From contig JAGBSL010000036.1 of NCBI GenBank assembly GCA_017631875.1, forward strand, positions 1 to 28,686: a stretch of 28,686 nt of DNA, read 5' to 3'. Shown one piece after another: positions 1 through 8,092 of this stretch (position 1 is its first letter; each line of letters opens with the position of its first letter). The DNA comes from Bacteroidales bacterium (lineage in GTDB: Bacteria; Bacteroidota; Bacteroidia; Bacteroidales; UBA932). The position numbers and the translations under genes were made by a program. The notes below the pieces were generated by a model that ran no database searches, was not told the DNA's origin, and worked only from the letters and a program-made list of their open reading frames with translations.

Positions 1-60
1 GAATTGAACTCGCGACCTCTTCCTTACCAAGGAAGCGCTCTACCCCTGAGCTACACTGGC
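1..60 (-). tRNA. tRNA-Thr (anticodon GGT), cut by the left window edge
   Basis: Read on the minus strand, the acceptor 5' strand GCCAGTG begins at 60, followed by TA and a D-arm starting GCTCAGG. The anticodon loop is TTGGTAA between TTCC and GGAA stems, giving anticodon GGT (Thr). The T-arm GTTCAATTC runs into position 1, so only the acceptor 3' strand is missing. It is the fourth tRNA of the cluster. Confidence 0.93.
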
Positions 61-68
61 GTAGTTGG

Positions 69-141
69 AGCGGAAGACGAGGTTCGAACCCGCGACCCTC
101 AGCTTGGAAGGCTGATGCTCTACCGACTGAGCTACTTCCGC
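69..141 (-). tRNA. tRNA-Gly (anticodon TCC)
   Basis: The acceptor strands GCGGAAG (141 to 135) and CTTCCGC (76 to 70) pair perfectly. The anticodon loop is CTTCCAA on a TCAGC/GCTGA stem, giving anticodon TCC (Gly). The T-loop TTCGAAC is present. The gene is 73 nt including the discriminator base, and no CCA is encoded. It lies 8 bp upstream of tRNA-Thr(GGT). Confidence 0.96.
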
Positions 142-187
142 AATTTAGTTTCAAAATTGCAATTTCATAAAACTGCCTTTTCAAAAC

Positions 188-219
188 AAAAGCCCGATCG
201 GTAAATTTATCGGGCTTTT
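188..219 (-). terminator. Terminator-like hairpin between tRNA-Tyr and tRNA-Gly
   Basis: There is a perfect 11-bp inverted repeat (188-198 with 209-219, core AGCCCGAT/ATCGGGCT) with a 10-nt loop. On the minus strand it starts 2 nt beyond the tRNA-Tyr discriminator base and is followed by TTTTGTTTT, the form of an intrinsic terminator. It lies inside the tRNA cluster, so it may be a partial terminator or a 3' end and processing signal for tRNA-Tyr. The hairpin is seen directly; its function is inferred. Confidence 0.5.
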
Positions 220-221
220 AG

Positions 222-304
222 TGGGAGAAGATGGATTCGAACCACCGAAGGTATAAACCAGCAGATTTACAGTCTGCCCCATTTGGCCACTCTGGTATTC
301 TCCC
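222..304 (-). tRNA. tRNA-Tyr (anticodon GTA)
   Basis: The acceptor strands GGGAGAA (304 to 298) and TTCTCCC (229 to 223) pair. The anticodon loop is CTGTAAA on a GCAGA/TCTGC stem, giving anticodon GTA (Tyr). A long variable arm makes this a type II tRNA of 83 nt, as expected for bacterial tRNA-Tyr. No CCA is encoded. Confidence 0.96.
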
Positions 305-325
305 AAAATTCTTTAAGAACTTTTG

Positions 326-399
326 AGCCGATGGAGGGAATCGAACCCACGACCCCGAGATTACAAATCACGTGCTCTGGCCAACTGAGCTACATCGGC
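326..399 (-). tRNA. tRNA-Thr (anticodon TGT)
   Basis: The acceptor strands GCCGATG (399 to 393) and CATCGGC (333 to 327) pair. The anticodon loop is TTTGTAA, giving anticodon TGT (Thr). The anticodon stem CGTGA/TCTCG holds one T-T mismatch. The gene is 74 nt and is the first of the cluster, 44 nt downstream of the predicted transcription start. Confidence 0.94.
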
Positions 400-447
400 A
401 ATGTTGTTTCAACCTCGTTTAGAAAACTTGTTTTCGTAACGGGATTG

Positions 448-478
448 CAAAGGTATGCATTATTTTTAATTCTGCAAA
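448..478 (-). promoter_or_regulatory. Bacteroidetes-type promoter of the tRNA operon
   Basis: On the minus strand, TTTG (478-475), 19 bases, then TACCTTTG (455-448) match the Bacteroidetes sigma-ABfr consensus TTTG-N19-TAnnTTTG exactly. Transcription would start near 443, giving a leader of about 44 nt before tRNA-Thr(TGT). The -33 element lies 5 bp beyond the dxs stop codon and no terminator separates them, so readthrough from dxs into the tRNAs is possible. Confidence 0.8.
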
Positions 479-483
479 ACTTT

Positions 484-2388
484 TCAATCTTTTTTTTGAT
501 TTTTTTGCTTTTCCTGCAAAATAACCTCTAAAATTCCCTCATTTGTAAGGCCACATTCCTGCCTGAGCTCCTTCTGAGTACCCTGCTGGATATACCTGTC
601 AGGAATTCCTACAGCCTTGACAGGCCTAGGCTCAGGTTGCGCAGACATGAATTCAGAGACAAGACCATATAGACCTCCCAGAACCGTACCGTCTTCCACG
701 GTCACTACCCTGCCGTAATTTTCATAGACTTCCTTGAGAAGTTCCTGATCGACCGGCTTTATATACCTTATATTATATATAGCAGGAGACCAACCTGTCT
801 GTTCCTTCAGCTGAGCGGCAGCTTCAAGCGCCCTGTATGCAAACGGACCGGCGGCTATGACAGCGACTTCGGTTCCCTCGGCCAGCTTCTCTCCCTTGCC
901 GACCGGCATTGACTCGTATGCAGCCTCCTGCCACTGGACGCCCTCTCCATATCCGCGCGGATACCTTATTATATATGGACCATCTTCTGCAAGCATTGCA
1001 GAATACATCATGTTCTTGAGTTCCAGCTCATCCTTAGGAACCGCTATCACCGTTCCCGGAATGCTGCGGTATATTGACATGTCGTAGCATCCGTGGTGGG
1101 TCGCGCCGTCCTCTCCTACCAGTCCTCCCCTGTCAAGACAAAGCACGACCGGAAGATTCTGGAGGGCTACATCGTGGAAGATCTGATCGAATGCACGCAT
1201 CGAAAACGATGAGTAGATGTTACAGAACGGCTTCATGCCTCCCGCCGCCAAAGCCGCCGAGAATGTTACAGCATGTTCCTCTTCGATGCCGACGTCATAG
1301 AAGCGTCCCGGCATCTCCTTGGCAAGCTTGTTCATGCCGCAGCCGGAAGCCATCGCAGGAGTAACTCCGACAATCTTGTCATTTGATCGCGCAAGATCAA
1401 GAAGGACTTCGCCGAAGACATCCTGATAACGGCTGATGCCACTTCCGTCAGCATATCGTTCACCTGTTTCGGGATCGAACGTTCCCGGTGCATGCCATAC
1501 TGTCTGATTCGCCTCGGCAGGTGCATAGCCCTTACCCTTCTTTGTCAGAGTGTGGAGGATCAGAGGGCCTTTCATCTCCTTTAACTTCTTTAGCGTATCA
1601 ATCACCTGCTCCACGTCATTTCCGTCAATCGGACCGAAATACCTGAATCCGAGAGCCTGGAAGAGGTGTCCGCCACTGCCGCGTACAAGATACGACTTGG
1701 TCGTAGCCACTATTCTCTGGAGCAGATTCCTGAATCTGCCCTCACCGAGACCGTCCCAGACACGCTTCTTGGCCTTATTGTAACGCGGATCGGTCGTGAT
1801 CTTCAGAAGATAGTTATGAACTGCACCGACATTACGGTCGATGGATATATTATTGTCATTAAGGATAACCAGAATGTCAGCCTTGCTGGCTCCGGCATTA
1901 TTGAGTCCCTCGAATGCAAGACCTCCAGTCAGGGAACCGTCACCGATTACCGCAACGGACTTGTGGCCAAGTCCAAGCATCTTTGCCGCTTCCGCAAATC
2001 CAAGGGCGGCTGAAACAGACGTAGACGAGTGTCCGACGCCGAAAGCGTCGTACTCGCTCTCCGAGCGCTTGAGGAAGCCGCTGATACCGTCCTTCATCCT
2101 GTTCTTTCGGAAAGCGTCGCGCCTGCCGGTTATGATCTTATGGGCATAAGCCTGATGGCCCACATCGAAAACCAGCTTGTCTTCAGGGGCATCATACACG
2201 TAATGCAGGGCTACTATAAGCTCCACGGCACCGAGGCTAGGGCCAAGGTGACCAGGGTTCACAGAGCAGCACTCTATCATATACTGACGGATCTCTTCGC
2301 AAAGCTGACGGAGTTCATCCATACTCAGACGCTTGACGTCTGCCGGAGAATCCACTTTGCCGAGAATTTCAAATGCATTGTTTTCCAT
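484..2388 (-). CDS. dxs: 1-deoxy-D-xylulose-5-phosphate synthase (Dxs)
   Basis: This is the first enzyme of the MEP isoprenoid pathway. It condenses pyruvate and glyceraldehyde 3-phosphate to DXP with thiamine diphosphate, and the product also feeds thiamine and pyridoxal synthesis. The 634-aa protein has the usual length. Visible landmarks are DVGHQAYAHK (residues 75-84), the ThDP motif GDGSLTGG (149-156) with NDNN (177-180), and the transketolase glutamate in GIEEEHAV (Glu370). The ORF stays open to 2589, but those codons run through the promoter. The start chosen at 2388 (MENNAF) fits the N-terminus I recall for Bacteroides Dxs and lies about 18 nt from the predicted start site. In-frame ATGs at 2397 and 2403 are weaker alternatives. 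The A-rich 3' end gives a lysine-rich tail. Confidence 0.95.
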   Translation of the reverse strand: MENNAFEILGKVDSPADVKRLSMDELRQLCEEIRQYMIECCSVNPGHLGPSLGAVELIVALHYVYDAPEDKLVFDVGHQAYAHKIITGRRDAFRKNRMKDGISGFLKRSESEYDAFGVGHSSTSVSAALGFAEAAKMLGLGHKSVAVIGDGSLTGGLAFEGLNNAGASKADILVILNDNNISIDRNVGAVHNYLLKITTDPRYNKAKKRVWDGLGEGRFRNLLQRIVATTKSYLVRGSGGHLFQALGFRYFGPIDGNDVEQVIDTLKKLKEMKGPLILHTLTKKGKGYAPAEANQTVWHAPGTFDPETGERYADGSGISRYQDVFGEVLLDLARSNDKIVGVTPAMASGCGMNKLAKEMPGRFYDVGIEEEHAVTFSAALAAGGMKPFCNIYSSFSMRAFDQIFHDVALQNLPVVLCLDRGGLVGEDGATHHGCYDMSIYRSIPGTVIAVPKDELELKNMMYSAMLAEDGPYIIRYPRGYGEGVQWQEAAYESMPVGKGEKLAEGTEVAVIAAGPFAYRALEAAAQLKEQTGWSPAIYNIRYIKPVDQELLKEVYENYGRVVTVEDGTVLGGLYGLVSEFMSAQPEPRPVKAVGIPDRYIQQGTQKELRQECGLTNEGILEVILQEKQKNQKKD

Positions 2389-2407
2389 CGGGCTCATATC
2401 CATTGAA

Positions 2408-2438
2408 TTTGCGAAGGTACTAAAAAACGCTATCTTTG
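2408..2438 (+). promoter_or_regulatory. Promoter of the MFS-MFS-fucosidase operon, face to face with the dxs promoter
   Basis: On the plus strand, TTTG (2408-2411), exactly 19 bases, then TATCTTTG (2431-2438) are a perfect consensus match. The -7 box abuts the dxs -33 box (2439-2442), and the -33 box abuts the dxs -7 box (2412-2419). Transcription would start near 2444, giving a leader of about 50 nt, A-rich just before the ATG and with no Shine-Dalgarno sequence. Confidence 0.72.
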
Positions 2439-2442
2439 CAAA
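2412..2442 (-). promoter_or_regulatory. dxs promoter, overlapping the divergent MFS promoter
   Basis: On the minus strand, TTTG (2442-2439), exactly 19 bases, then TACCTTCG (2419-2412) match TTTG-N19-TAnnTTTG with one change in the -7 box. The predicted start site is near 2406, giving a very short dxs leader. The element occupies nearly the same DNA as the plus-strand promoter at 2408-2438. Confidence 0.72.
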
Positions 2443-2494
2443 GATTTGTCCGCCCGACAGATTTTTGCAAAGCAAAATTTCAAATACAAATACA

Positions 2495-3847
2495 ATGACA
2501 CAGACAATCAAAAAGTACCTCAACGACAGCTTTGCCGCAAGATGGGCAGCGCTGATCCTCATTGCGCTGGCAATGTTCTTCGCGTACATGTTCGTGGATG
2601 TGATGTCCCCTCTTCAGTCTCTCATCGAGAAGAGCAGAGGATGGAACGGATCCGTATTCGGAACATACGCGGCATCTGAGTACATCCTCAACGTATGCGG
2701 ATTCCTCATCCTCGCAGGTATCATCCTGGACAAGATGGGCGTACGCTTTACCGGAATCCTCTCCACATCCCTCATGGTAGTCGGAGCGGCCATCAAGTAT
2801 ATCGGTATCACAGACTGGTTCCAGACAACCGCATTCTGCGAGTGGCTCGGCTCATGGTGGGTAGCCCTTCCAGGTAGCGCAAAGCTTGCATGTCTGGGCT
2901 TCATGATCTTCGGCTGCGGCTGCGAGATGGCAGGTATCACAGTATCGAAGGCCATCGCAAAGTGGTTCAACGGCAAGGAGATGGCCCTCGCAATGGGTCT
3001 TGAGATGGCTATCGCACGTCTTGGCGTGTTCGCAGTGCTTTCAGCATCGCCGCGTCTTGCTGAAAAGTTCGGCAACATCGAGGCACCTATCCTCTTCTGC
3101 GTGGTACTCCTCCTGATCGGTCTGATCAACTTCATCGTGTTCTCAGTAATGGACTCGAAGCTCGACAAGCAGATGGGAGTCACAGTCGGAGGCGACTCAG
3201 AGGAAGAGTTCAAGGTAAGCGACCTCGGAAAGATCTTCTCAAGCAAGATGTTCTGGTTCGTCGCACTTCTCTGCGTTCTTTACTACTCGGCAATCTTCCC
3301 ATTCCAGAGATACGCTACAAACTTCCTTGAGGTAACGCTCAACATCCCTAACACAGAGGCTGCGGACCTCTTCAGATGGTTCCCTATCCTCGCGATGGTA
3401 CTCACTCCGTTCCTCGGAGCATTCCTTGACAACAAGGGTAAGGGTGCGACAATGCTCATGATCGGTGCAATCATCATGATCGCATGCCACCTCAGCTTCG
3501 CGTTCCTGCTTCCGGTATTCCCTAACAAGGCGTTCGCACTCCTCCTTATCGTGGTTCTCGGAGTGTCGTTCTCACTCGTTCCGGCAGCCCTCTGGCCATC
3601 GGTTCCAAAGATCATCGACCCAGTGATCCTCGGCAGCGCATACTCGCTCATCTTCTGGATCCAGAACGTAGGTCTTTGCTTCGTACCGCTCATCATCGGT
3701 ATCGCATTCGAGAAGACCGGCGGATATGTAGTACCTATGATCATCTTCGCATCATTCGGTGTACTTGCATTCATCATGTCATTCTTCCTCAAGATGGAGG
3801 ACAGAAAGAAGGGATACGGTCTCGAACTTCCTAACATCAAGAAATAA
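2495..3847 (+). CDS. Major facilitator superfamily transporter, first of a tandem pair
   Basis: This is a 450-aa inner-membrane protein with about 12 hydrophobic segments and a charged central loop near residues 220-245, typical of MFS carriers. A motif-A-like DKMGVRFTG (79-87) follows the second helix. FGCGCEMAG and KWFNGKEMALAMG (about 139-168) and a late LWPSVPKII segment are conserved in the next gene. These segments remind me of MFSD1-like carriers, a recollection I could not verify, and the substrate is unknown. The frame is open from 2333, but the ATG at 2495 was chosen because it lies downstream of the promoter and begins the MFS homology. The stop overlaps the next start (TAATG), which implies translational coupling. 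Confidence 0.88.
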   Translation: MTQTIKKYLNDSFAARWAALILIALAMFFAYMFVDVMSPLQSLIEKSRGWNGSVFGTYAASEYILNVCGFLILAGIILDKMGVRFTGILSTSLMVVGAAIKYIGITDWFQTTAFCEWLGSWWVALPGSAKLACLGFMIFGCGCEMAGITVSKAIAKWFNGKEMALAMGLEMAIARLGVFAVLSASPRLAEKFGNIEAPILFCVVLLLIGLINFIVFSVMDSKLDKQMGVTVGGDSEEEFKVSDLGKIFSSKMFWFVALLCVLYYSAIFPFQRYATNFLEVTLNIPNTEAADLFRWFPILAMVLTPFLGAFLDNKGKGATMLMIGAIIMIACHLSFAFLLPVFPNKAFALLLIVVLGVSFSLVPAALWPSVPKIIDPVILGSAYSLIFWIQNVGLCFVPLIIGIAFEKTGGYVVPMIIFASFGVLAFIMSFFLKMEDRKKGYGLELPNIKK

Positions 3848-5220
3848 TGTCAACCCTTAAAAACAGTTTAAGGGACAACAGGTGGGCATGCTGGCTGGTG
3901 CTGGCATGCCTTGTTGTTCCTATGTTCGCGTCATACTTCTTTGACGACATGTTCTCGTCGCTGTCCGAGCTGTTCAAGAATCCCGAATACCTGGAGCTGG
4001 GCTGGAACATGGCGGACTACGGCTTCTATGCCAGCGGATATTCGTTCCTGTGCATCTGGGGAGGCCTCATCGTATGCGGAGCGCTGCTGGACAAGTTCGG
4101 CGTAAGACTCGTGGGCTCCATCTTCGTGGGCCTCATGGTCGGCGGTGCAGGTCTGGTAACCTTCGCAATCTCTGCCGGATTCGAGCCTAAGACCTCGCTT
4201 ACTATAGCCTATATCGGATGTATGCTCTTCGGACTCGGAAGCGAGATTGCCGGAGTATCTGTAACCCGCTCCATCGCAAAATGGTTCAAGGGAAGGAACA
4301 TGGCCCTGGCCATGGGACTGCAGCTTGCCATCGCGCGATTCGGAACTGCAACAGCGATCCTGATTGCCCCTATGATCGTAAAGCAGAAGGCTCTCGGAGA
4401 GTTCTACACCCTCGCTGAAACTAACAAGCCGGCACTGATCGGCCTTGCAGTACTTGCTGTCGGAGCCATTCTCTGGGCCGTATTCGTTGCTATGGACGCA
4501 CGATTTGACAAGGAGGCAGGCACTACCGACAAGGTGGAGACTGCCGAGGAAGACAAGTTCAGGATTTCCGACATCTGGAAGGTACTGAGCAATCCTCGTT
4601 TCCTGATGATCGCTATCCTCTGCGTGACATTCTACTGCTGCGTGATCAGGTTCAAGAAGTTCGGTGTGTCGATCCTTCTTCCGCTTTTCGGAGTGAACCT
4701 CGACATAGCTACAGTGCTGCTTGCGATGATTCCATTCTTCACAATCCTCTTCACCCCCCTCTTCGGAGCATTGGTGGACAAGGTTGGAAAGGCGACAATG
4801 TGGATGGTAGTGGGAGCTGCGCTCGTGCTTGCATCACACCTTATCATAACTTTCGCCCCACAGGGCGTGCCTATGTATGCATACATCGCTATCGCATTGC
4901 TCGGTATCGGATATTCGCTCGTGCCGTCAGCGATGTGGCCTTCGGTCCCTAAGATCATCCCCGAGAAGAATCTCGGAACAGCATACTCGCTGATCTACTG
5001 GGTGCAGAACATGGGTATGTGGGCAGTGCCTATCTATGTAGGAAAGATATTCACTCAGACCATCACCGAGGCCGGCAACCATGCCCAGGAGGTGTCTGCA
5101 GCCATAAAGGCCGAATATGTATTCATACTGCTCGGAGTGGTAGCGATTGCCGTTGCAATCATGCTCCTGCGTTCTTCTCACAAACACCCGGAACTGAAAC
5201 TTGACGAACCAGCTTCATAA
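3847..5220 (+). CDS. Major facilitator superfamily transporter, second of a tandem pair
   Basis: This 457-aa polytopic membrane protein is clearly paralogous to its upstream neighbour. Shared features include DKFGVRLVG (82-90), FGLGSEIAG, KWFKGRNMALAMG, a charged mid-protein loop ending in FRISDIWKVLS, and MWPSVPKII with a following GTAYSLIYWVQNMG near the C-terminus. The ATG overlaps the stop of the first copy by one base, so the two are likely made together. Conservation is patchy, so this is an old duplication with room for different substrates. Uptake of a product of the downstream fucosidase is possible but is only inferred from position. Confidence 0.88.
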   Translation: MSTLKNSLRDNRWACWLVLACLVVPMFASYFFDDMFSSLSELFKNPEYLELGWNMADYGFYASGYSFLCIWGGLIVCGALLDKFGVRLVGSIFVGLMVGGAGLVTFAISAGFEPKTSLTIAYIGCMLFGLGSEIAGVSVTRSIAKWFKGRNMALAMGLQLAIARFGTATAILIAPMIVKQKALGEFYTLAETNKPALIGLAVLAVGAILWAVFVAMDARFDKEAGTTDKVETAEEDKFRISDIWKVLSNPRFLMIAILCVTFYCCVIRFKKFGVSILLPLFGVNLDIATVLLAMIPFFTILFTPLFGALVDKVGKATMWMVVGAALVLASHLIITFAPQGVPMYAYIAIALLGIGYSLVPSAMWPSVPKIIPEKNLGTAYSLIYWVQNMGMWAVPIYVGKIFTQTITEAGNHAQEVSAAIKAEYVFILLGVVAIAVAIMLLRSSHKHPELKLDEPAS

Positions 5221-5223
5221 GCC

Positions 5224-6645
5224 ATGAAAAAGATCATAACAGCATTTGCAGCCGGCATCATCGCATGCAGCTGCGCCAACGAGACATATTACGAGAAAAC
5301 TGTCCGCTTCCCAGAAGGTGCCACCCTAGAGGAGAAGATCGACATCGCTGCACACGTTGTCCCTACTCCGGAGCAGCTGAAATGGCAGTCTCTTGAACTG
5401 ACAGCATTCCTTCATTTCGGAATGAACACATTCACAGGTAACGAATGGGGAGACGGAACCGATTCGCCAGAGCTCTTCAATCCATCGGAGCTGGACTGCC
5501 GCCAGTGGGCACGCGTGCTCAAGGAGAGCGGATTCAGAATGGCCATTCTTACTGCCAAACACCACGACGGTTTCTGCCTCTGGCAGACAGAGACTACCGA
5601 ATACTCGGTAAAGAACTCTCCTTGGAAGAACGGCCAGGGCGACGTGGTAAGAGAAATGAGCGAAGCATGCGCCGAGTACGGACTCGAGTTCGGAGTGTAC
5701 ATCTCACCTTGGGACCGCAATGCCGAGTGCTACGGAGACTCCCCTGCCTATAACGAGTTCTATATCAGACAGATTACCGAACTGCTCACAAATTACGGAA
5801 AGATCAGCGAAGTATGGTTTGACGGAGCATGCGCCGAAGGCCCGAACGGCAAGGTACAGGTCTATGACTGGAAGGCAATCCATGCCGCCATCAGAGAGCT
5901 CCAGCCTCAGGCCGTCACTGCCATCATGGGAAATGATGTGCGCTGGGTCGGCAACGAAGGTGGACTTGGACGCAAGACCGAGTGGAGCGTGAACGCATTC
6001 GGTCCGGTTTCAGAGGACGGAGCATTAGAACAGAGAGAGCAGCTCAGGCTCACCGAAATGTCGGCAGACATGGGAAGCCGCGAGATCATCGCGCAGGCTC
6101 AGCAGCTGTACTGGTATCCTTCAGAGGTCGACGTATCCATCAGACCAGGCTGGTTCTACCACGCTGAACAGGACTCTCAGGTGAGGTCATTGAACAATCT
6201 CATAGACATATACTACCAGTCGGTGGGAAGAAACTCAGTCCTTCTTCTGAACATTCCGCCAGACAGAAGAGGTCTGCTGCACGAGAATGATGTTGAAAGA
6301 CTTCATGAGTTCAGAAGTGCCATTGACGAGATCTTCGACCGCAATCTCATGGAACCGTTGAATAAGACATGGAAGGCAGAAAACGGCGAGTCAAGAATCT
6401 TTGATGTCAAAGGAGAAGATGAGTTCGGAACCTTCCTCATCAGCGAGGACATCTCGAAGGGACAGAGAGTGGAGAGCTTCACAGTCGAGGCCCTTAAGGA
6501 CGGAGAGTGGGAGCTCATTGCAGAAGGAACCACCATCGGTTACAGAAGACTCCTCAGATTCGAGAAGACCCAGACCGAGCAGATCCGCGTAACGATAACC
6601 TCAACCCGCGCCACTGCCAACATCTCCGCTATTGGTCTTTATTAA
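5224..6645 (+). CDS. Alpha-L-fucosidase, GH29, predicted lipoprotein
   Basis: This is a retaining exo-glycosidase removing terminal alpha-L-fucose from glycans. The 473-aa protein starts with a lipoprotein signal (MKKIITAF..., lipobox IIAC, Cys15), so it is anchored in an envelope membrane. The GH29 landmarks are HFGMNTF (64-70), KHHDGF (112-117), GVYISPWDRN (157-166) and WFDG with the predicted nucleophile Asp200. The last 100 or so residues look like a beta-sandwich (discoidin-like) tail. The short WFDGACAEGPNG context suggests GH29 subfamily B (alpha-1,3/4-fucosidases), which I cannot confirm by eye. It starts 3 bp after the second MFS gene and ends before a strong terminator, making it the last gene of a three-gene operon. 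Confidence 0.92.
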   Translation: MKKIITAFAAGIIACSCANETYYEKTVRFPEGATLEEKIDIAAHVVPTPEQLKWQSLELTAFLHFGMNTFTGNEWGDGTDSPELFNPSELDCRQWARVLKESGFRMAILTAKHHDGFCLWQTETTEYSVKNSPWKNGQGDVVREMSEACAEYGLEFGVYISPWDRNAECYGDSPAYNEFYIRQITELLTNYGKISEVWFDGACAEGPNGKVQVYDWKAIHAAIRELQPQAVTAIMGNDVRWVGNEGGLGRKTEWSVNAFGPVSEDGALEQREQLRLTEMSADMGSREIIAQAQQLYWYPSEVDVSIRPGWFYHAEQDSQVRSLNNLIDIYYQSVGRNSVLLLNIPPDRRGLLHENDVERLHEFRSAIDEIFDRNLMEPLNKTWKAENGESRIFDVKGEDEFGTFLISEDISKGQRVESFTVEALKDGEWELIAEGTTIGYRRLLRFEKTQTEQIRVTITSTRATANISAIGLY

Positions 6646-6649
6646 TTTT

Positions 6650-6694
6650 ATAAACAGAAAAAAGGGAGCGAACCGCTCCCTTTTTTCTGTTTAT
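6650..6694. terminator. Bidirectional intrinsic terminator between convergent genes
   Basis: A perfect 20-bp inverted repeat (6650-6669 with 6675-6694) has a GGGAGC/GCTCCC core and a 5-nt loop GAACC. A6 and T6 tracts flank the core, so it gives a hairpin plus U-tract on both strands. It serves the fucosidase operon on the plus strand and the PUL on the minus strand. Confidence 0.92.
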
Positions 6695-6715
6695 CACCGT
6701 AAGAAATAATTATGA

Positions 6716-8071
6716 TTATTTCTTACGGAAGTCAATAGTACAGTTGAACTTGTTGTTGGCGTCCAGAGGTGTAACGTCAGTTACTGTCATCACGTACTCT
6801 GCTCCGAGTTCGAGAGTGACGCCTGCTGCGAGCTCGACATTACCTGCCGCCTGGAGGTACTTCTTGGCCTCATCAGTGAGAGTAACCTTGTCATACTCAG
6901 CACCCCAGCCAGCCTGACCGAAGAACTTGAACGAGAGGTAGTCATATCTCCATGCACCGCCGACTGTAGTACCGTCAGTCTCCTCGACCGCCTTACCTGA
7001 GAACTGGTATACACCATCCTCAACCTCTGCGAGAGTAAGATACAGACCACCGTCCCAACCTACCTGGCTGGTCATTACAGGATGAGCGACACCCCAACCC
7101 ATGAGGATGATTGCACCTTCGTCAGCATATGTAGCTGTCTTTCCTTCAGCATCAGCACGACGAACGGTCACGAACTTATTCGCAGTATTCATCTCGAAGT
7201 TGTAGTATCCGTCAACAGCGTTGAAGTATACGCCATCGGCCTCCTTGCGGAAGTGGTCAGGATCTACATACCACTGCGAGAAGTCACCTGCACCCTCTAC
7301 CTCGAGCTTATCACCCTTCTTGATGTTGACATGAGCCATGAATGCACCATTAGGAATTGGCATCGCATTCGCTCCGTTAACCTTGATCTTTATGAAAGGA
7401 GCACCTTCGAAGGTCCTGGTGTTGAATGACACAGTACCGTTACCCATGATATCGAATGGAATAGGCTGAGCTCCACCTGGGACAATCTCAGTTCCGTTCC
7501 AACCGAAAGTGATCTCGGTACCCTTGCCGTCAATGGCAGGAGTGATGATGAACGGCTGGAAGTCAGCAGGAATTGCTCCTGTGTATGCATACTCGTGCTG
7601 CTTTCCTTCAACTGGAGTAAGGCTCCTGCGCCATGAGTCACCGCTTGCGAGGGTAAGCTGGTCAAATGTAGGACGGTTGATGGCAACGTACACGGTATCA
7701 TAAGAATAACCGAGGTGAGTGTTTACCGCCTCAAAAACTACAGCGGCGATACCGTCAACAAGGTCTTTCTCAAATGGAACCGCAAGTTTACCTGCATATG
7801 TTCCTTCTGCATTTGTCCTGACCTCGAATTCGCTTACAGGATCACCTACCTCGAGATCCCAGAAAAGCTTTGCCTTGAGAACTGACAGAGGGTAGTCCTT
7901 ATCATAAACGTCAGCTGTGAAATCAATATTTCCACCCATGAGGGCAGTCTCTGCGCAGCTGACAGTCATGTCAGGACCGTGCTCGGCAAAGTCGAACACA
8001 GGCTCCTTGTAGCAGGACACTGCTGCTGCGAGGGCTGCGAGAGTGATTATTGTCTTGTATATTCTGTTCAT
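6716..8071 (-). CDS. SusE-position surface lipoprotein, probable glycan-binding protein of the PUL
   Basis: This 451-aa protein has a lipoprotein signal (lipobox AVSC, Cys20). It is rich in short beta-strand patterns, with no catalytic motif that I recognise. An N-terminal region of about 120 residues looks Ig-like. A following segment (about 130-250) and a C-terminal region with repeated GxYxF and DGVYxF-type strands resemble carbohydrate-binding modules. Its place as last gene after susC, susD and a GH30 is that of a surface glycan-binding protein. The layout recalls Bacteroidetes families annotated DUF5125/DUF5121, but I have not checked this. The start 21 bp after the GH30 stop and the terminator just beyond its own stop place it at the end of the transcript. 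Confidence 0.72.
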   Translation of the reverse strand: MNRIYKTIITLAALAAAVSCYKEPVFDFAEHGPDMTVSCAETALMGGNIDFTADVYDKDYPLSVLKAKLFWDLEVGDPVSEFEVRTNAEGTYAGKLAVPFEKDLVDGIAAVVFEAVNTHLGYSYDTVYVAINRPTFDQLTLASGDSWRRSLTPVEGKQHEYAYTGAIPADFQPFIITPAIDGKGTEITFGWNGTEIVPGGAQPIPFDIMGNGTVSFNTRTFEGAPFIKIKVNGANAMPIPNGAFMAHVNIKKGDKLEVEGAGDFSQWYVDPDHFRKEADGVYFNAVDGYYNFEMNTANKFVTVRRADAEGKTATYADEGAIILMGWGVAHPVMTSQVGWDGGLYLTLAEVEDGVYQFSGKAVEETDGTTVGGAWRYDYLSFKFFGQAGWGAEYDKVTLTDEAKKYLQAAGNVELAAGVTLELGAEYVMTVTDVTPLDANNKFNCTIDFRKK

Positions 8072-8092
8072 AATTCTGTTTATTAGTTATTG

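Noticed and set aside
4..531. Small plus-strand open frames over the tRNA cluster
   Set aside because: They lie across four tRNA genes on the opposite strand and contain only translated tRNA sequence.
2389..2589. N-terminal extension of dxs with a hydrophobic segment
   Set aside because: The extra codons run through the promoter and beyond the predicted start site, and Dxs is a soluble cytosolic enzyme that normally begins near MENNAFEIL.
2614..3246. 210-aa minus-strand open frame opposite the first MFS gene
   Set aside because: It is antisense to a clear MFS protein and has no recognisable motif or promoter.
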